Source: Isochrysis galbana (taxonomy: Eukaryota > Haptophyta > Isochrysidales > Isochrysidaceae). From it: a stretch of DNA of 64,000 nt. Under the pieces are notes generated by a model. It did no database searches. It was not told where the DNA came from and saw only the letters and a program-made list of their open reading frames with translations. The stretch is from the NCBI GenBank assembly GCA_018136815.1, contig CM030934.1, positions 714,979 to 778,978 on the forward strand. The letters run 5' to 3'. Below, in pieces: positions 29,651-39,445 of this stretch (positions are counted from its first letter, which is position 1; each line of letters opens with the position of its first letter). Both the position numbers and the translations under genes were made by a program.

Positions 29651-30211
29651 AACCCTAGAGGATGTTCATGTCAAGGCGGGCCGTACGGTGACAGGTCGTA
29701 TGTCGATGGGCGCTATCGCGACGGGCAGTATCGCGACGGGCAGTATCGTGATGGGCAATATCGCGATGAGCGATACCACGATGAGCGATATCGCGATGAG
29801 CGATATCGCGACCGGCAATACGAAGATTGTCGCGGCGGTGGGCGTTGGCATGGCGCCATAAACCACAAGTACGATGGCGTTGCATGCCTGTCATTGCCCG
29901 GCCACCAGTTTCTAGAGTCACCACAGCACCATGCACGCGATTACGCCAAGCGGGGTTCAGGAAGCAGCAGCGGCCCTTCTTCGGTTCTTCTTAGCCCCCC
30001 GTGTGGCGTGGCCCTTCCTCCCTTTTCGCCTGATTCCGCGGAGGTGATGCGAGCCCGCAAGATGGCGCGGCTCCGCGTCACATACGAGTCGAGCCATGCC
30101 GCCTTGGCTGAAGAAGAAGCGGAGGCGGAGATGCGAGCGCAGGTGCGAAGCCGCAGGCGGAAGACAGAGGAGGCGGCGGTGGCCAAACTGTGGGGCGCCA
30201 AGCAGTTGTAG
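29651..30211 (+). CDS. ORF with YRDGQ/YRDER pentapeptide repeats, inside the TTAA element
   Basis: Frame open from just after a stop at 29648-29650 to TAG at 30209-30211; no ATG precedes the repeats, so the 5' end is probably an exon boundary or the gene is broken. Eight 15-bp repeats (29711-29830) encode (R/Q)Y(R/H)D(G/E/R). The C-terminal part is an Arg/Glu-rich helix (MRARKMARLRVTYE..., AEEEAEAEMRAQVRSRRRK), probably coiled-coil. Function unknown. Confidence 0.4.
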   Translation, partial: NPRGCSCQGGPYGDRSYVDGRYRDGQYRDGQYRDGQYRDERYHDERYRDERYRDRQYEDCRGGGRWHGAINHKYDGVACLSLPGHQFLESPQHHARDYAKRGSGSSSGPSSVLLSPPCGVALPPFSPDSAEVMRARKMARLRVTYESSHAALAEEEAEAEMRAQVRSRRRKTEEAAVAKLWGAKQL

Positions 30212-31194
30212 TAGCCTATCCCCTATCCCTATGTTTATGAGAGTGAGTGTGTGTGCCATTACTTGTTCCTAGACAATTAACAATCGCATTGACAAATGCA
30301 ACTTTGGCAATGACAATGTAGCTGTTTATGGTCTCCGGCTGGGGTTTATGATCTCCGGCTGAGGCTCGTTTGTCTAGATGTGAAGGAACACTACCACCCA
30401 CACCTGGTGCAACAAAGACTGAGCAATCTGGAAGAAAATCCTCGATGGTGCTTTGAGTGATGATAGTGGGTCTTGGGTTGTTCCTCTCCCTCTCACCATC
30501 GCTTTGCCTCTCCATCTCCCTTGATCTCTCAACGTTGCTATCGCTGTTGCTCAGCTGCTCACTCTCTCTGCCTCCCCTCCCATCTCATTGTGACAACCCT
30601 GCCCCTCTGGCTCCCCCTCACTTTCCCTCCTCCCATCCTCATCCTCGCTGCGCGCCCTCAGCTCGGCACGCGCTCCAATTGCCTGGGGCTGCATTGCGAC
30701 GGCCCCATGCGATCGGAGCCGTCGCGCTAGAAGCGCATAGCGCATAGGCCATATCCATATGGCCTCGGCTCTCGCCGCTTCGAGCGGCGTGAGCGCGGGC
30801 GGTGAGCGCCGAGAGGGCATGGGTAGCTCTGGGGCCTCCATCGGCGGCGCGAGACGCGTATCTCGCGCGAGAGAAGGGCCCCGTTCCCGCGGGAGACACA
30901 CCCAGAAAATATGTTCCACCTTCTGTTCGCTCGTGCCCTCTCACTTATCTCTTACACGCAGTTCCTCCTCCCGCACAAGCCGCAAAAGATCAAATCCGAA
31001 GCGCCAAAATTGGCGCTGCGGGCCGGCGGTAAGGAGTTAACGACGGAGTTCAAAAGCCTACTTAAAGTATTTCCATGGCAATGGCGGCCGTCGCCGTCTG
31101 ATTGGCTAAACGACAACTTAGAGCGCGGCCAGCACCTCTATATGGTACAACACTTTTATTATTAAACGGGAGGCGGCGAGAGAACGTACGGAGC

Positions 31195-31884
31195 ATGCAT
31201 TTCGGCACAGCGGCCGCGCCGTCGTTGGCCGCTTCCACTTCTCTGCGCACTGGCGATGGTTTCCTCAGTCTTCCTGGCCGAGAGAGGCCGAATCTGGCGA
31301 GCCTGACTGACTATCGACACTTCCACGGCATGCTCATCGGCCCAGCCGCTGCAGCACGCTGCGTCCGGTCCTTCAACGGCCGTGTACTCTTCATGCCTTC
31401 ACACCGCGCGAAAGACCCCAAGGCGTTTGATGGAGCACCAGACCGAGCGTCTTGCTTCGACTTTTCGCGCGGCTTTACACTTTTTGGCTACTTTGCTCTT
31501 GTCGTTGCGAGTTTCACCGGTCTCTCCACTCTGCTGCAATGCACTGAAACAATGGATGCCCGTGAGGTATCGCCGCAGGATTCAGAAAGAGAACTTCCAA
31601 TCAGCGAGGTAGAGTCAGATGAACTCACCCTGGCCAAGGATTACATTCGAATATACAGCAGGTCACGATATCCCACACGGTTGATTCGACGGTTTCAGTT
31701 TAACTTCCGGCTCTCGGGTATCAAGGTGAGGATGTTCCATTTCCTAACGCAACCTGAAGGAACCAAAGGAGCGCCTCAGCTTCACTTGGTGGAGTTCTAC
31801 CAACTCCAGATATGGCATCACATGCTTCGATCCGTTGTTGCTGGTGGTATTCTAGGCGGAGCTTATGTGGCATGCGGATTCTAG
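31195..31884 (+). CDS. hypothetical membrane protein, 229 aa (possible 84-bp intron)
   Basis: ATG at 31195, TAG at 31882-31884. One clear hydrophobic segment (FGYFALVVASFTGLSTLLQ, about residues 99-117) and a second C-terminal one (VVAGGILGGAYVAC). The middle is a charged, soluble stretch (DYIRIYSRSRYPTRLIRRF). Bases 31726-31809 begin GTGAGG and end CCAG and are 84 bp long; if this is an intron, the protein joins RLSGIK to IWHHML without changing frame. No family recognised. It lies between the TTAA element and the LINE, so its flanking DNA is recent insertions. Confidence 0.5.
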   Translation: MHFGTAAAPSLAASTSLRTGDGFLSLPGRERPNLASLTDYRHFHGMLIGPAAAARCVRSFNGRVLFMPSHRAKDPKAFDGAPDRASCFDFSRGFTLFGYFALVVASFTGLSTLLQCTETMDAREVSPQDSERELPISEVESDELTLAKDYIRIYSRSRYPTRLIRRFQFNFRLSGIKVRMFHFLTQPEGTKGAPQLHLVEFYQLQIWHHMLRSVVAGGILGGAYVACGF

Positions 31885-32065
31885 CTTCGGCATGTGTGCT
31901 GCTAGTACGTGCCACAGGTGTGTCAGGACGAGCTCTCTATCTCCTAATCTGTGAAAACTGCTGCCAATACTCTACGTGCCTACTGCCTAGTTCTAGTTGT
32001 GTCCTGCACAAAATTATTGTTATAATTTGAGCTGTGGATAACAACAAACTTTATAGTTAGACGCG

Positions 32066-32640
32066 ATGGAGCGCGCCGGCGTGACTCCCCTCTCCTCCGG
32101 GCCCCCCGCCGAGGGCGGCCCCCACACCCCCGCGGACCAGTCGCTGGCGAAGCGACCGCGTCCACCCTCGGAGGCCGAGCAGGTGCGTGCGACCCGGGTC
32201 GCACCACACGGCCCGTGGCTCCGGCCACAGCAACCACAGCAGCCATGCTGGCCTCCCCCATGGGAGACAGCAGACTGCAGACCACAGGAGGACAGCATCG
32301 GGCGGGCAAGGCCAACACTCCACTGGGCGTGCCTTATGGCAGAGGCCCCTCTCACCCTGGCCAGGGCCGCGCCGCCTCGGCGGCGTGGCCCATGGCCGGG
32401 TGGCCCTTATGGGCACAACACTTTGACAGACAGCAACACTACGTATGGGTACACACCACTCTGGCAGCACAGAGTAGGAATGACAGACATGACGCCCAGA
32501 CGACGCACAAGAGCAGGACCCCCTCCACCCCTCCAGCAACCTCCCTCGGCAACGCTAACCACCCCACCGCCCACACCCGACCCTCAGGAGCCAGACTCAG
32601 AGGGTGAAGAACAACAAGCAGATACAGACACTGAACACGG
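32066..32640 (+). pseudogene. LINE N-terminal ORF fragment
   Basis: Begins MERAGVTPLSSGPPAEGG, Pro/Arg-rich, low complexity. It runs into the RT region in a different frame, so the junction near 32600-32640 marks an internal deletion. No RRM or esterase motif is visible. Confidence 0.6.
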
Positions 32641-35380
32641 GAACACTAGCGTACACGATGCGAGAAGGCGACATAATCCTACTATACAAAAAAGGCGACG
32701 CGCGTGACCCGCGAAACTATAGACCCATTACGCTACTACAAAGCGACTACAAAGTACTAGCCAAAATCTTGACCAATAGACTAGGCAAAATCATAGGCAG
32801 GATAATATCGGAAAACCAATTAGGATTCGTGCCAAGACGGCTAATCAGCGAGGCAACACACCTGCTCCAACTCACGAGAGCATATCTGGACGAAACCGGG
32901 GAACCGGGCCTAATACTAGCCCTTGATTGGGAAAAAGCGTTTGATAGGGTCAGTTGGGAGTTCTATCACTTGGCCCTCGAACTCCTCAACTTTGGCCCGG
33001 ACTTCCAATCACTCGCCAAAGCGCTCACCAGCGAGAACGCCCGACCTGTAAGGACGATCAAAACCAACGGGGGAAGAAGCTATCCCTTTACTGTGGGAAG
33101 CGGCATGCCGCAAGGATGCCCGTTATCCCCGCTTACCTTCCTACTCACGACGGAGGCACTCACCCGGGCCATAAACAGGGACGAAGACATAGCGGGAATA
33201 GACCTCAATGGGTACAATCTGAAGATTAGCCAGTTCGCAGACGACACAGCGCTAATAGCCAGGGACTATAAAAGCATGAAAAAATCCCTATACTGGGTAC
33301 AACTACATGAAAAAGCCACGGGGGGAAAAACGAACGAAAGCAAGTTCCAAGGACTCCGAATGGGAGGGCAAAGGACCCGCAAACCCCCGTGGGACATGCG
33401 AAAATACAACTGGATAACAAACAGCGAATATTTAACGATATTGGGCGTGCCACTAGGAGCGCCGGAGGCGCTCAAACCCTTCTGGGTGAAGCTAGCAGAC
33501 AAGATCGACGAGAAAGTTAGCAAACTAGCGCCGGCCACCGGACACATGACAATATTTGGGAGAGCCGCCATAGTAAACTTCATTATTTACGGAACACCGA
33601 GATACTGGCTACAGACTCTGGCCGCCCCTAAATGGTTCCACACGCGGATACAGAGGGCCGCGGATGCGGTCCTCTGGACGAGCCCATACACCCAAAAGCA
33701 GAGCAAATGGATCGCGCACCCACACTACGCCACACACCATGCAAAAAGCGCGACCAGGACATTGGGGCTAGGGCTCCTACACTGGCCGACTCATGTCAAA
33801 GCCCTTCAAACCAAATGGATCCTAAACTACTTAAACGCACGCAAAGCGATCTGGAAGAATGCGCTGGACGCATGGTTCTGTCGCACCGGGCTGGGGAGGG
33901 GCGCTGTCCTCTCCACGATACCAATAAAAACACTTACGGGAAGCCTCAGAGGCAACCCGGCACTCCCGACCTTCTGGAAAGAGGCCCTGGTAAACTTCCG
34001 AGACCTAAACATCCAACCCTCGTGGCTCACGCGCGAGGGCGCACTCTCGCAACCCATATGGCACAACCCACACCTCTCCCCCCCCACGATTCGCGCCGCA
34101 TGGGCGCGAACGTGGGAGACCTTGGAGACGACCGTGATCCACAACGTGTTCAAAGACGATGCCTTCACGACGCCCTATAGTAGAGAAGAGTGCTCGGCAT
34201 ATGTCGAACACCTCCCAGAGATCTTCGTACACGAGGGCCGCGCGATCCGTAAAACAGAGTTCCTAGACTCATGGGACGCCGTGGTTGACCACGCGCGACA
34301 AATACTAGGCAAGTCATCGGAACGCCCACTACCCGACCCCGGTGAGAGGACCTGCCAGGAGGGCAAAGACTCCAGCCAAGAGCCGGGGGAAACAAACGTG
34401 AAGAGATTAGAGCCTCAGAGGACAATAAATACATCAAAAAACTTAATAACATATGGATCCACACAGACACCGACTATCTCGGGGAGGTCTCCGACACCGG
34501 TGGCGTAGTGAACGCCGAGGAAACACAACGATACCACCCCCCGGCCCGATGGGAGAACGGATACAAAGGGCCAAAATACATGGAATATCCGCTGGCCGAC
34601 GAGTACGCCATACACAAAGGAAAAATCGCACTTGACGCGATCACGGTTTCCGACATAACGAAAGCCGCGCTCAAGGCGACAAGACTAAACAACCCGCAAA
34701 CGGCCAAAATAGCTTGGGAGAAGCGCCTAGACATCTCGAAAGACAACTGGAAACACATAGCCAGGCTGTACACCCTGCCGCTGTTAAGACACACGGACAA
34801 ACACCCGCACTTCAAACACATCACCCACAGGAGGATAGGTACCAAAAACAGATTCGCGACAAGCATAACCAACAAGTGCAGAATGTGCAACCAACATCAA
34901 GAGGACTCATGCCACCTAGCGTGGTGCCCCGCGACAAGAAAAATCTTCGACACCATAGATGCGATCGCTAACTACACACCGAAAACGAATAGGTCACACG
35001 GACAGAAAACAAAGGATAGGCTATTCGCATACCCAGACGCGACCACCCCCGACAGCCTGAAAACCCTTTACATCATAGCCTGGAGATATATTCTAAGAGA
35101 CTTCTACAGAATAGAGTTCGAATCATATGAATATCACTACATACCGGTTTTAGAATCCACGCTCATAAGATTCACCACCCTGGTGAGGGGCCTTACTCCG
35201 TCGAAAACCTGTCGCCCCATGCGCACTCGCACGGCGGCCCAGGGTAGAAAACCTAAAGTAAAAAGGCCAGCGGAGCTCAGCGCCCCGATATTTACAGTAG
35301 ACAACAAAGGTAAACTAAGAATGAGCGACGACCTCGGCCTGGTGGCGGAAGCGATCGGCCTCGCCGAAAGGCTCGCCTGA
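32640..35380 (+). pseudogene. LINE ORF2: reverse transcriptase plus C-terminal zinc knuckle, one frameshift
   Basis: RT blocks in order: REGDIILLYKKGD, NYRPITLLQSDYK, NQLGFVPRR, LALDWEKAFDRVSW, GMPQGCPLSPLTF and QFADDTALI (catalytic FADD at 33234-33245). This frame ends at 34506-34508. The coding sense continues in another frame from about 34411 (DNKYIKKLNNIWIHTDTDYL) through a CxMC...HxxxxC zinc knuckle (34877-34927) to the TGA at 35378-35380. The frameshift near 34400 and the missing endonuclease make it non-autonomous as it stands. The catalytic RT residues are intact. Confidence 0.88.
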
Positions 35381-35716
35381 GGTCGAGGCACACCCTCCCC
35401 TCCCCCCCATCCCTGAAAGAACCACCCACGAAGAAGAACAACTCACGAGCATGAGGCACCCCAGCAACGGCGTAACACCTACACCACAGCAGCAAGAAAC
35501 CGGCCACCCAGAGGCACAGGAGGAAGGCGAGAACAGACCACTGAGGGCCGATGCACCCCGCCCGACCCAGCCCCACCCACGACCCGGGCCCCTAAGTAGA
35601 GCACGAGGGGAGTTGCCGCAAGGCGGGGAGTGAGAGGAGAGGAAGGGATCTGGGCGTGGCTACAATAGACAACCCCGTAGCCGCGCGCGTGGCGAGAATA
35701 TTAAAAGTTTTTTTTT

Positions 35717-36250
35717 TGAGCTGTGGATAACTAAGTTTATACTTGGTCGCGATGGAGCGCGCCGGCGTGCCTCCCCTCTCTTCTCTCTCTTCCGGGCCCC
35801 CCGCTGAGGGCGGCCCCCTTGCCCTCATGGACCAGTGGTATTGGTTCGTGTCCCCCGGAGAGTTAGCGGACCCAGCGAGCGGTGTCGCGGTGGCGATACG
35901 CGAATCGTGTAGCAGGGTAACTCCTAAAGTAGACTCGACTAAAGTGATCATACAAGGTGCGGAAACTAAGCGCGGAAACAGAGACGCACTGAAAACCGGT
36001 AGCCCGGTGGCGCAGGAGGGAGGCAGAAGGGGACTAGACCGCCGGGGGCCGGGACACGCCGCCTGCCACCGAGAAGCCCCGTTCACCGAGCCCCTACGTA
36101 GTGCACGAGGGGCGTAGCCGCGAGGCAGGTGGAGGGAGTGGGAGTGGGAAGGGACGCGGGCGGCGCGGCTGCGAGAAAGTTTAAAGTTTGTGCAAAGCCG
36201 CGCGAGTGGCGAGAATATAAGGAAGCCGGTAGGACATTAAGAAGTTTTAT
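35717..36250 (+). mobile_element. ~0.53-kb internally deleted LINE derivative, head to tail with the LINE
   Basis: Starts GAGCTGTGGATAAC directly after the T-run of the upstream LINE, repeats its first codons (MERAGVPPLSS...SGPPAEGGP), then has a short coding-like block (DQWYWFVSPGELADPASG then VAVAIRES) that could be an endonuclease-domain fragment, and from 35996 a 3' region homologous to 9318-9535, ending ATTAAGAAGTTTTAT. It behaves like a SINE-like deletion derivative of a second LINE subfamily. Confidence 0.75.
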
Positions 36251-36553
36251 ACCCAAATAAGGGGGTGCGGGGTTGAGAAGAAAGTGGACCTCTGGTTGCA
36301 CCTTCTTGACCTGAGGCCAATGCTGCGCAAATGCGCCCCGCGCTCGGGGGGCGCAAAAGGGTCGCATGCCGATCAGGCGCGGCAATATCCAATAGAGCTC
36401 CTATGAATGGCCAGTGACATGCTAGTGTCGTGCTTCCCCACTACGCCCAACAAATAGTGTATTTTCAATGTAGCGACGAAATTCGATGCCAATTCATAGT
36501 CAATGGTCACTATGAGGTGAGCCGCACATGCTATGCGACTGGCAGCGCCATCC
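36251..36553. other. intergenic, no gene seen
   Basis: 3' flank shared by the LINE derivative and the WH2 gene; nothing recognisable. Confidence 0.4.
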
Positions 36554-36971
36554 CTAGTCTTCCCAGTCATCACTATCTCCCTCGCCCTCCCCGCAGCTTT
36601 CATCGGTGTCTACATCGATCGCAGCTTTGCGTTCTGCAAGTGTTCGCCTCAGCACTGCTGCGATGCTGTCAGCTTGCTTGTTGGTGGCCCGCTCGTCACT
36701 TGCCATAGTGCTACTGCCGTTTCGTTTTGTAGGCGACTGCACAGGTCTCAACTTGACTCCTCCGCTCCGGATTTGGGCAAGTGCCCCAGCCATCCCCCCC
36801 TGCTGCGTTTTCGCCCCCGGTGTAGTACCCGAAGCGTTGCAGGCCTGCTGACTTGTGGGCTTCAGCGTGATATTCCCTTGACGTATCTGTGCAAGAGCGG
36901 CTCCAAGCCCTCCACTAGACGTCGCTTCGAAGGAGGATTGAGCGAGATGAGTTGCTGGTGGTGATGCCGGG

Positions 36972-37006
<35 letters not shown>

Positions 37007-37741
37007 ATGTAAAGGAGGTCCGCCAGCTACAGGCGGCGGCGGTCCACCAACCACAGGTGGCGGCGGCGGTGGCGGTGCTCCAACTAGAGGAGGAGGCGGG
37101 GGCGGCGCCGGCGCTCTAGTCAAAAGCAGTGGCGCCGCCGCTCCAACTATGGACGAAGGGCTCGGCATGCTGACGGGCTGTCCCAGTGGAGCTGGTGATT
37201 GTGCCACAACAGGCTGTTGGACTTCCGCCTGTGTTTGGAGACCGGTAGCATGCGCACTCGATGGAGCAAGTTGTGGGAGCGCTGCGACTTCCCGGCTGCA
37301 CTCATCGCTGGCTAGAGCCTCCAGTATGACCTGCAACGTGCGCGGGTCAGCCAATTGATGCCTTCGCACACCCGCCGCACGAAACATAGACTTCCACTCT
37401 TCGGGTAAGTAGACCAGTTGCGCACCCTCGGAGAGCTCTTTCAACTGTGTGAGCTGCTCCGAGAGCTTGTTGGCGATGACGGCGGCCTCAGCGACCGAGG
37501 CTGAGAGACGGGCGGCTGGCGGCGGGCCGAGCAGCTCTGGCCATCTCCTCCTCACTGCACGAAACAGCAGAGCACCTAGCGCGAATGCGCCAAGCGAGAA
37601 AAGGAGTTGCGGGCGGAGCGAAAAGAGCTGACGCCAGCGAGAGGGTGGCGCGGATAGGTAGGCGTGGACGCCCGGGTATGTGCGAGAGCCGAAGCCGACC
37701 GACCTTCCGAGAGCCTCGATGGACTCCGCAGAGAGCAGCAT
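36554..37741 (-). CDS. membrane-anchored WH2/VCA protein (Arp2/3 activator-like), 395 aa
   Basis: ATG at 37741-37739, TAG at 36556-36554. From the N terminus: an unrecognised ~40 residues; one membrane helix (about 45-61, LLFSLGAFALGALLFRA) followed by RRRW; a helical stretch (80-145); poly-Pro arrays (210-262, PPPPPP with LVGA/VVGG); two WH2-like actin-binding motifs (GGLGAALAQIRQGNITLKP at about 278-295; MAGALAQIRSGGVKLRP at about 317-333); an amphipathic connector (DSIAAVLRRTLAERKAAI); and an acidic tail ending DSDDWED with the conserved Trp. This Pro-WH2-WH2-connector-acidic order is that of WASP/WAVE-family Arp2/3 activators. No WH1, GBD or SCAR domain is visible; the N-terminal membrane helix instead suggests actin assembly at a membrane. 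Confidence 0.78.
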
Positions 37742-37921
37742 GCGCCGAGCAGTTCCTCCGCCTCTCCTCTGCCTACTCGTCTCCGTCTCCCGGGGACGCC
37801 CTCTCTCGTTCCCTCCCTCCCCCGCCCACCTCCCAACCCCCCCCTCTCAGCTCTTCCGCGGGCAGCGCGCCGCAGAGCTTCTCTCCCGCGGCGCTTGCTC
37901 GGAGAGAGAGAGAGTATGAGA

Positions 37922-37970
<49 letters not shown>

Positions 37971-38533
37971 AGAGAGAGGGAGGGAGGGGGAGAGAGAGAG
38001 AGTAGAGCAGAGTAGAGATATCATCGATTCCCTCTCCCTCCCCCCCCGCCCCCCCCCGCTCTACTTTCTGCTTCTCTCTCTCTTTCTTTTCTCATTCCCT
38101 GCGGCTTCCTCACATAACTTTGTCAGTCTCCTCTCGTCTCCTCGACCCATCGTCTCCTGGCCTCCCTATGATGACCCCCCCAGGGGAGGAGTACTTCTCT
38201 CTTCACCTGGGTACTCTAATCCTTCATTCCTCTCATCTTCTCCCTTCTCGCTTTTCCCCTCTCTCTTCTCTTCCCATGCTCTTGCATATCTTTACTCCTG
38301 GTGAAGAGTTCTATCTCAGGCGCGGGGGGGGGGGGAGGAGAGAAAGAGAGAGTAGAGTACTCGTAGAGGAGTAAAGCAGAGGAAGCGAGGAGGAGGAGGA
38401 GAGACGGGCAGACGAGACAAGAGACGCAGAGACGCGGGAGAGAGGGACCCACACACACCGAGAGAGAGAAAAGAAAACACTCGGATCGAACAATACCAGA
38501 TGAATCTCGCGAGCTGGTCGAACCAACCCTACG
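37742..38533. other. intergenic with (GA)n, shared upstream region of two divergent genes
   Basis: (GA)n at about 37903-38000 and shorter purine tracts at 38326-38350 and 38457-38472. It separates the WH2 gene (minus) from the CS-domain gene (plus). Confidence 0.6.
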
Positions 38534-39103
38534 ATGCAGTCCCGTGGGCTGCGCTCGATGGCCATCGCCCTTCTCGTCGGCAGCGCGGCGGGCTTGCGCA
38601 CGCCGGGGGCGTGGGTGCCGGCTGCACCGTCCGCCACACGGGGCCGTCCTCTCCAGGCCGCTGAGGCGCCGCAGTCTGTCTCGGTGGGCGACCTTGGCCT
38701 CACCATGGACGAGGTCAATGAGCGCTTTCCAGAGGAGATGCTCCAAGGGATGGTCTCATCGGGGTATGAGTCGACTTCGCGCCTTCCCGATAGTACAGAC
38801 GAGGGTGCTGCGTGGTTTGAGTCCGCCGAGCGGGTCGAGGTCACGCTCACAATCCCCGGCCTCCGTGGGCAGCCAGCGGCGAGCTTGGCTGTCGAGGCCA
38901 CCGAGAACACGCTCACAATAACAGCTTGGGGTCGGGCCATCTGGTCATGCGTCCTGCGAAGCAACATCGACCCGAATTCTGCAACTATGAGTGCAGAAGA
39001 TGGCATGGGAATGCAGCCGATCATCAAATTTGCGGCTTCGAAGGAAGTTCCAGGCCGCTGGGGCGGCTTCATTCAAAATATAGGAGAGGACAGTCTGCTG
39101 TGA
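38534..39103 (+). CDS. plastid-targeted CS-domain (p23/HSP20-like fold) protein, 189 aa
   Basis: ATG at 38534 opens a signal peptide (MQSRGLRSMAIALLVGSAAG) followed by LRTPGAW and an Ala/Pro-rich transit-like stretch, as in the plastid protein at 17578 (both have G|LR at the predicted cleavage). The mature part contains a CS-like beta-sandwich: ERVEVTLTIPG, LAVEATENTLTITAWG, AIWSCVLRSNIDPNSA, and a C-terminal GGFIQNIGEDSLL. CS domains usually bind HSP90 or other clients. Client and plastid role are unknown. Single exon, stop TGA at 39101-39103. Confidence 0.65.
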   Translation: MQSRGLRSMAIALLVGSAAGLRTPGAWVPAAPSATRGRPLQAAEAPQSVSVGDLGLTMDEVNERFPEEMLQGMVSSGYESTSRLPDSTDEGAAWFESAERVEVTLTIPGLRGQPAASLAVEATENTLTITAWGRAIWSCVLRSNIDPNSATMSAEDGMGMQPIIKFAASKEVPGRWGGFIQNIGEDSLL

Positions 39104-39329
39104 ACTGAGTCTGTGGGCAGTGCTGTACAGCAATATGGGCATTTGCACTTTGACGAACGGCAAGAAGCAACTAATGTTTGACGTTTTGCAGCCTTTGAAA
39201 TGAGAAGCGGCACAGCCACTTCATTTTCGAATCAAATACGCTGTGCTGCATGCCATGTTGTAATACGTTAGCCGTTAGCCGTCGTAACAAAAAAGGCGGA
39301 AAATTTCTTGAAGGCGTCCACAAAAAATC
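39104..39329. other. 3' flank, no gene
   Basis: No coding signal. Confidence 0.4.
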
Positions 39330-39445
39330 TTTAAGTATTATCGCCCCACCCGCGGCTCTGGAACACATCCTAGTAGCCATACCCTTTCCCTCCTCATTCC
39401 CTCACTATCCGCCTAGCGGCATCTCCCCTTGTGCTCTACTTAGGG
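39330..39445 (-). mobile_element. solo LINE 3' tail
   Basis: On the minus strand: CTAAGTAGAGCACA(A)GGGG, CCGCTAGGCGGATAGTGAGG, GGCTACTAGG and the AATACTTAAAGATT end, matching the 3' tails at 9421, 35599 and 36099 in order. Heavily 5'-truncated insertion. Confidence 0.65.

Larger units (their letters stand above)
28190..31040 (+). mobile_element. 2.85-kb TTAA-flanked DNA-transposon-like element
   Basis: TTAA at 28190-28193 is followed by CTCCTTACTGCCG. At the other end (C/T)GGCGGTAAGGAG is followed by TTAA at 31037-31040, so the ends are inverted and both abut TTAA, the target of piggyBac-type elements. Each end also carries the palindrome GCGCCAAAATTGGCGC (28209-28224 and 31001-31016). No piggyBac transposase motif is visible. 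The interior contains degenerate coding-looking stretches, tandem repeats and a separate small ORF. It may be non-autonomous or too decayed to recognise. Confidence 0.65.
32030..35716 (+). mobile_element. non-LTR retrotransposon (LINE), internally deleted
   Basis: The 5' end GAGCTGTGGATAAC (32030) and the first coding block (MERAGVTPLSSGPPAEGG) are matched by the element starting at 35717. There follow a reverse-transcriptase region, a zinc-knuckle C terminus, a stop at 35380, and a 3' tail with the GCACGAGGGG block (35599) ending ATATTAAAAG and a T-run (35696-35716). The apurinic-endonuclease domain expected between ORF1/N-terminus and RT is absent. Confidence 0.88.

Noticed and set aside
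38311..39072. 253-codon minus frame opposite the CS-domain gene
   Set aside because: Shadow frame; the plus-strand product has targeting leader and domain sense.
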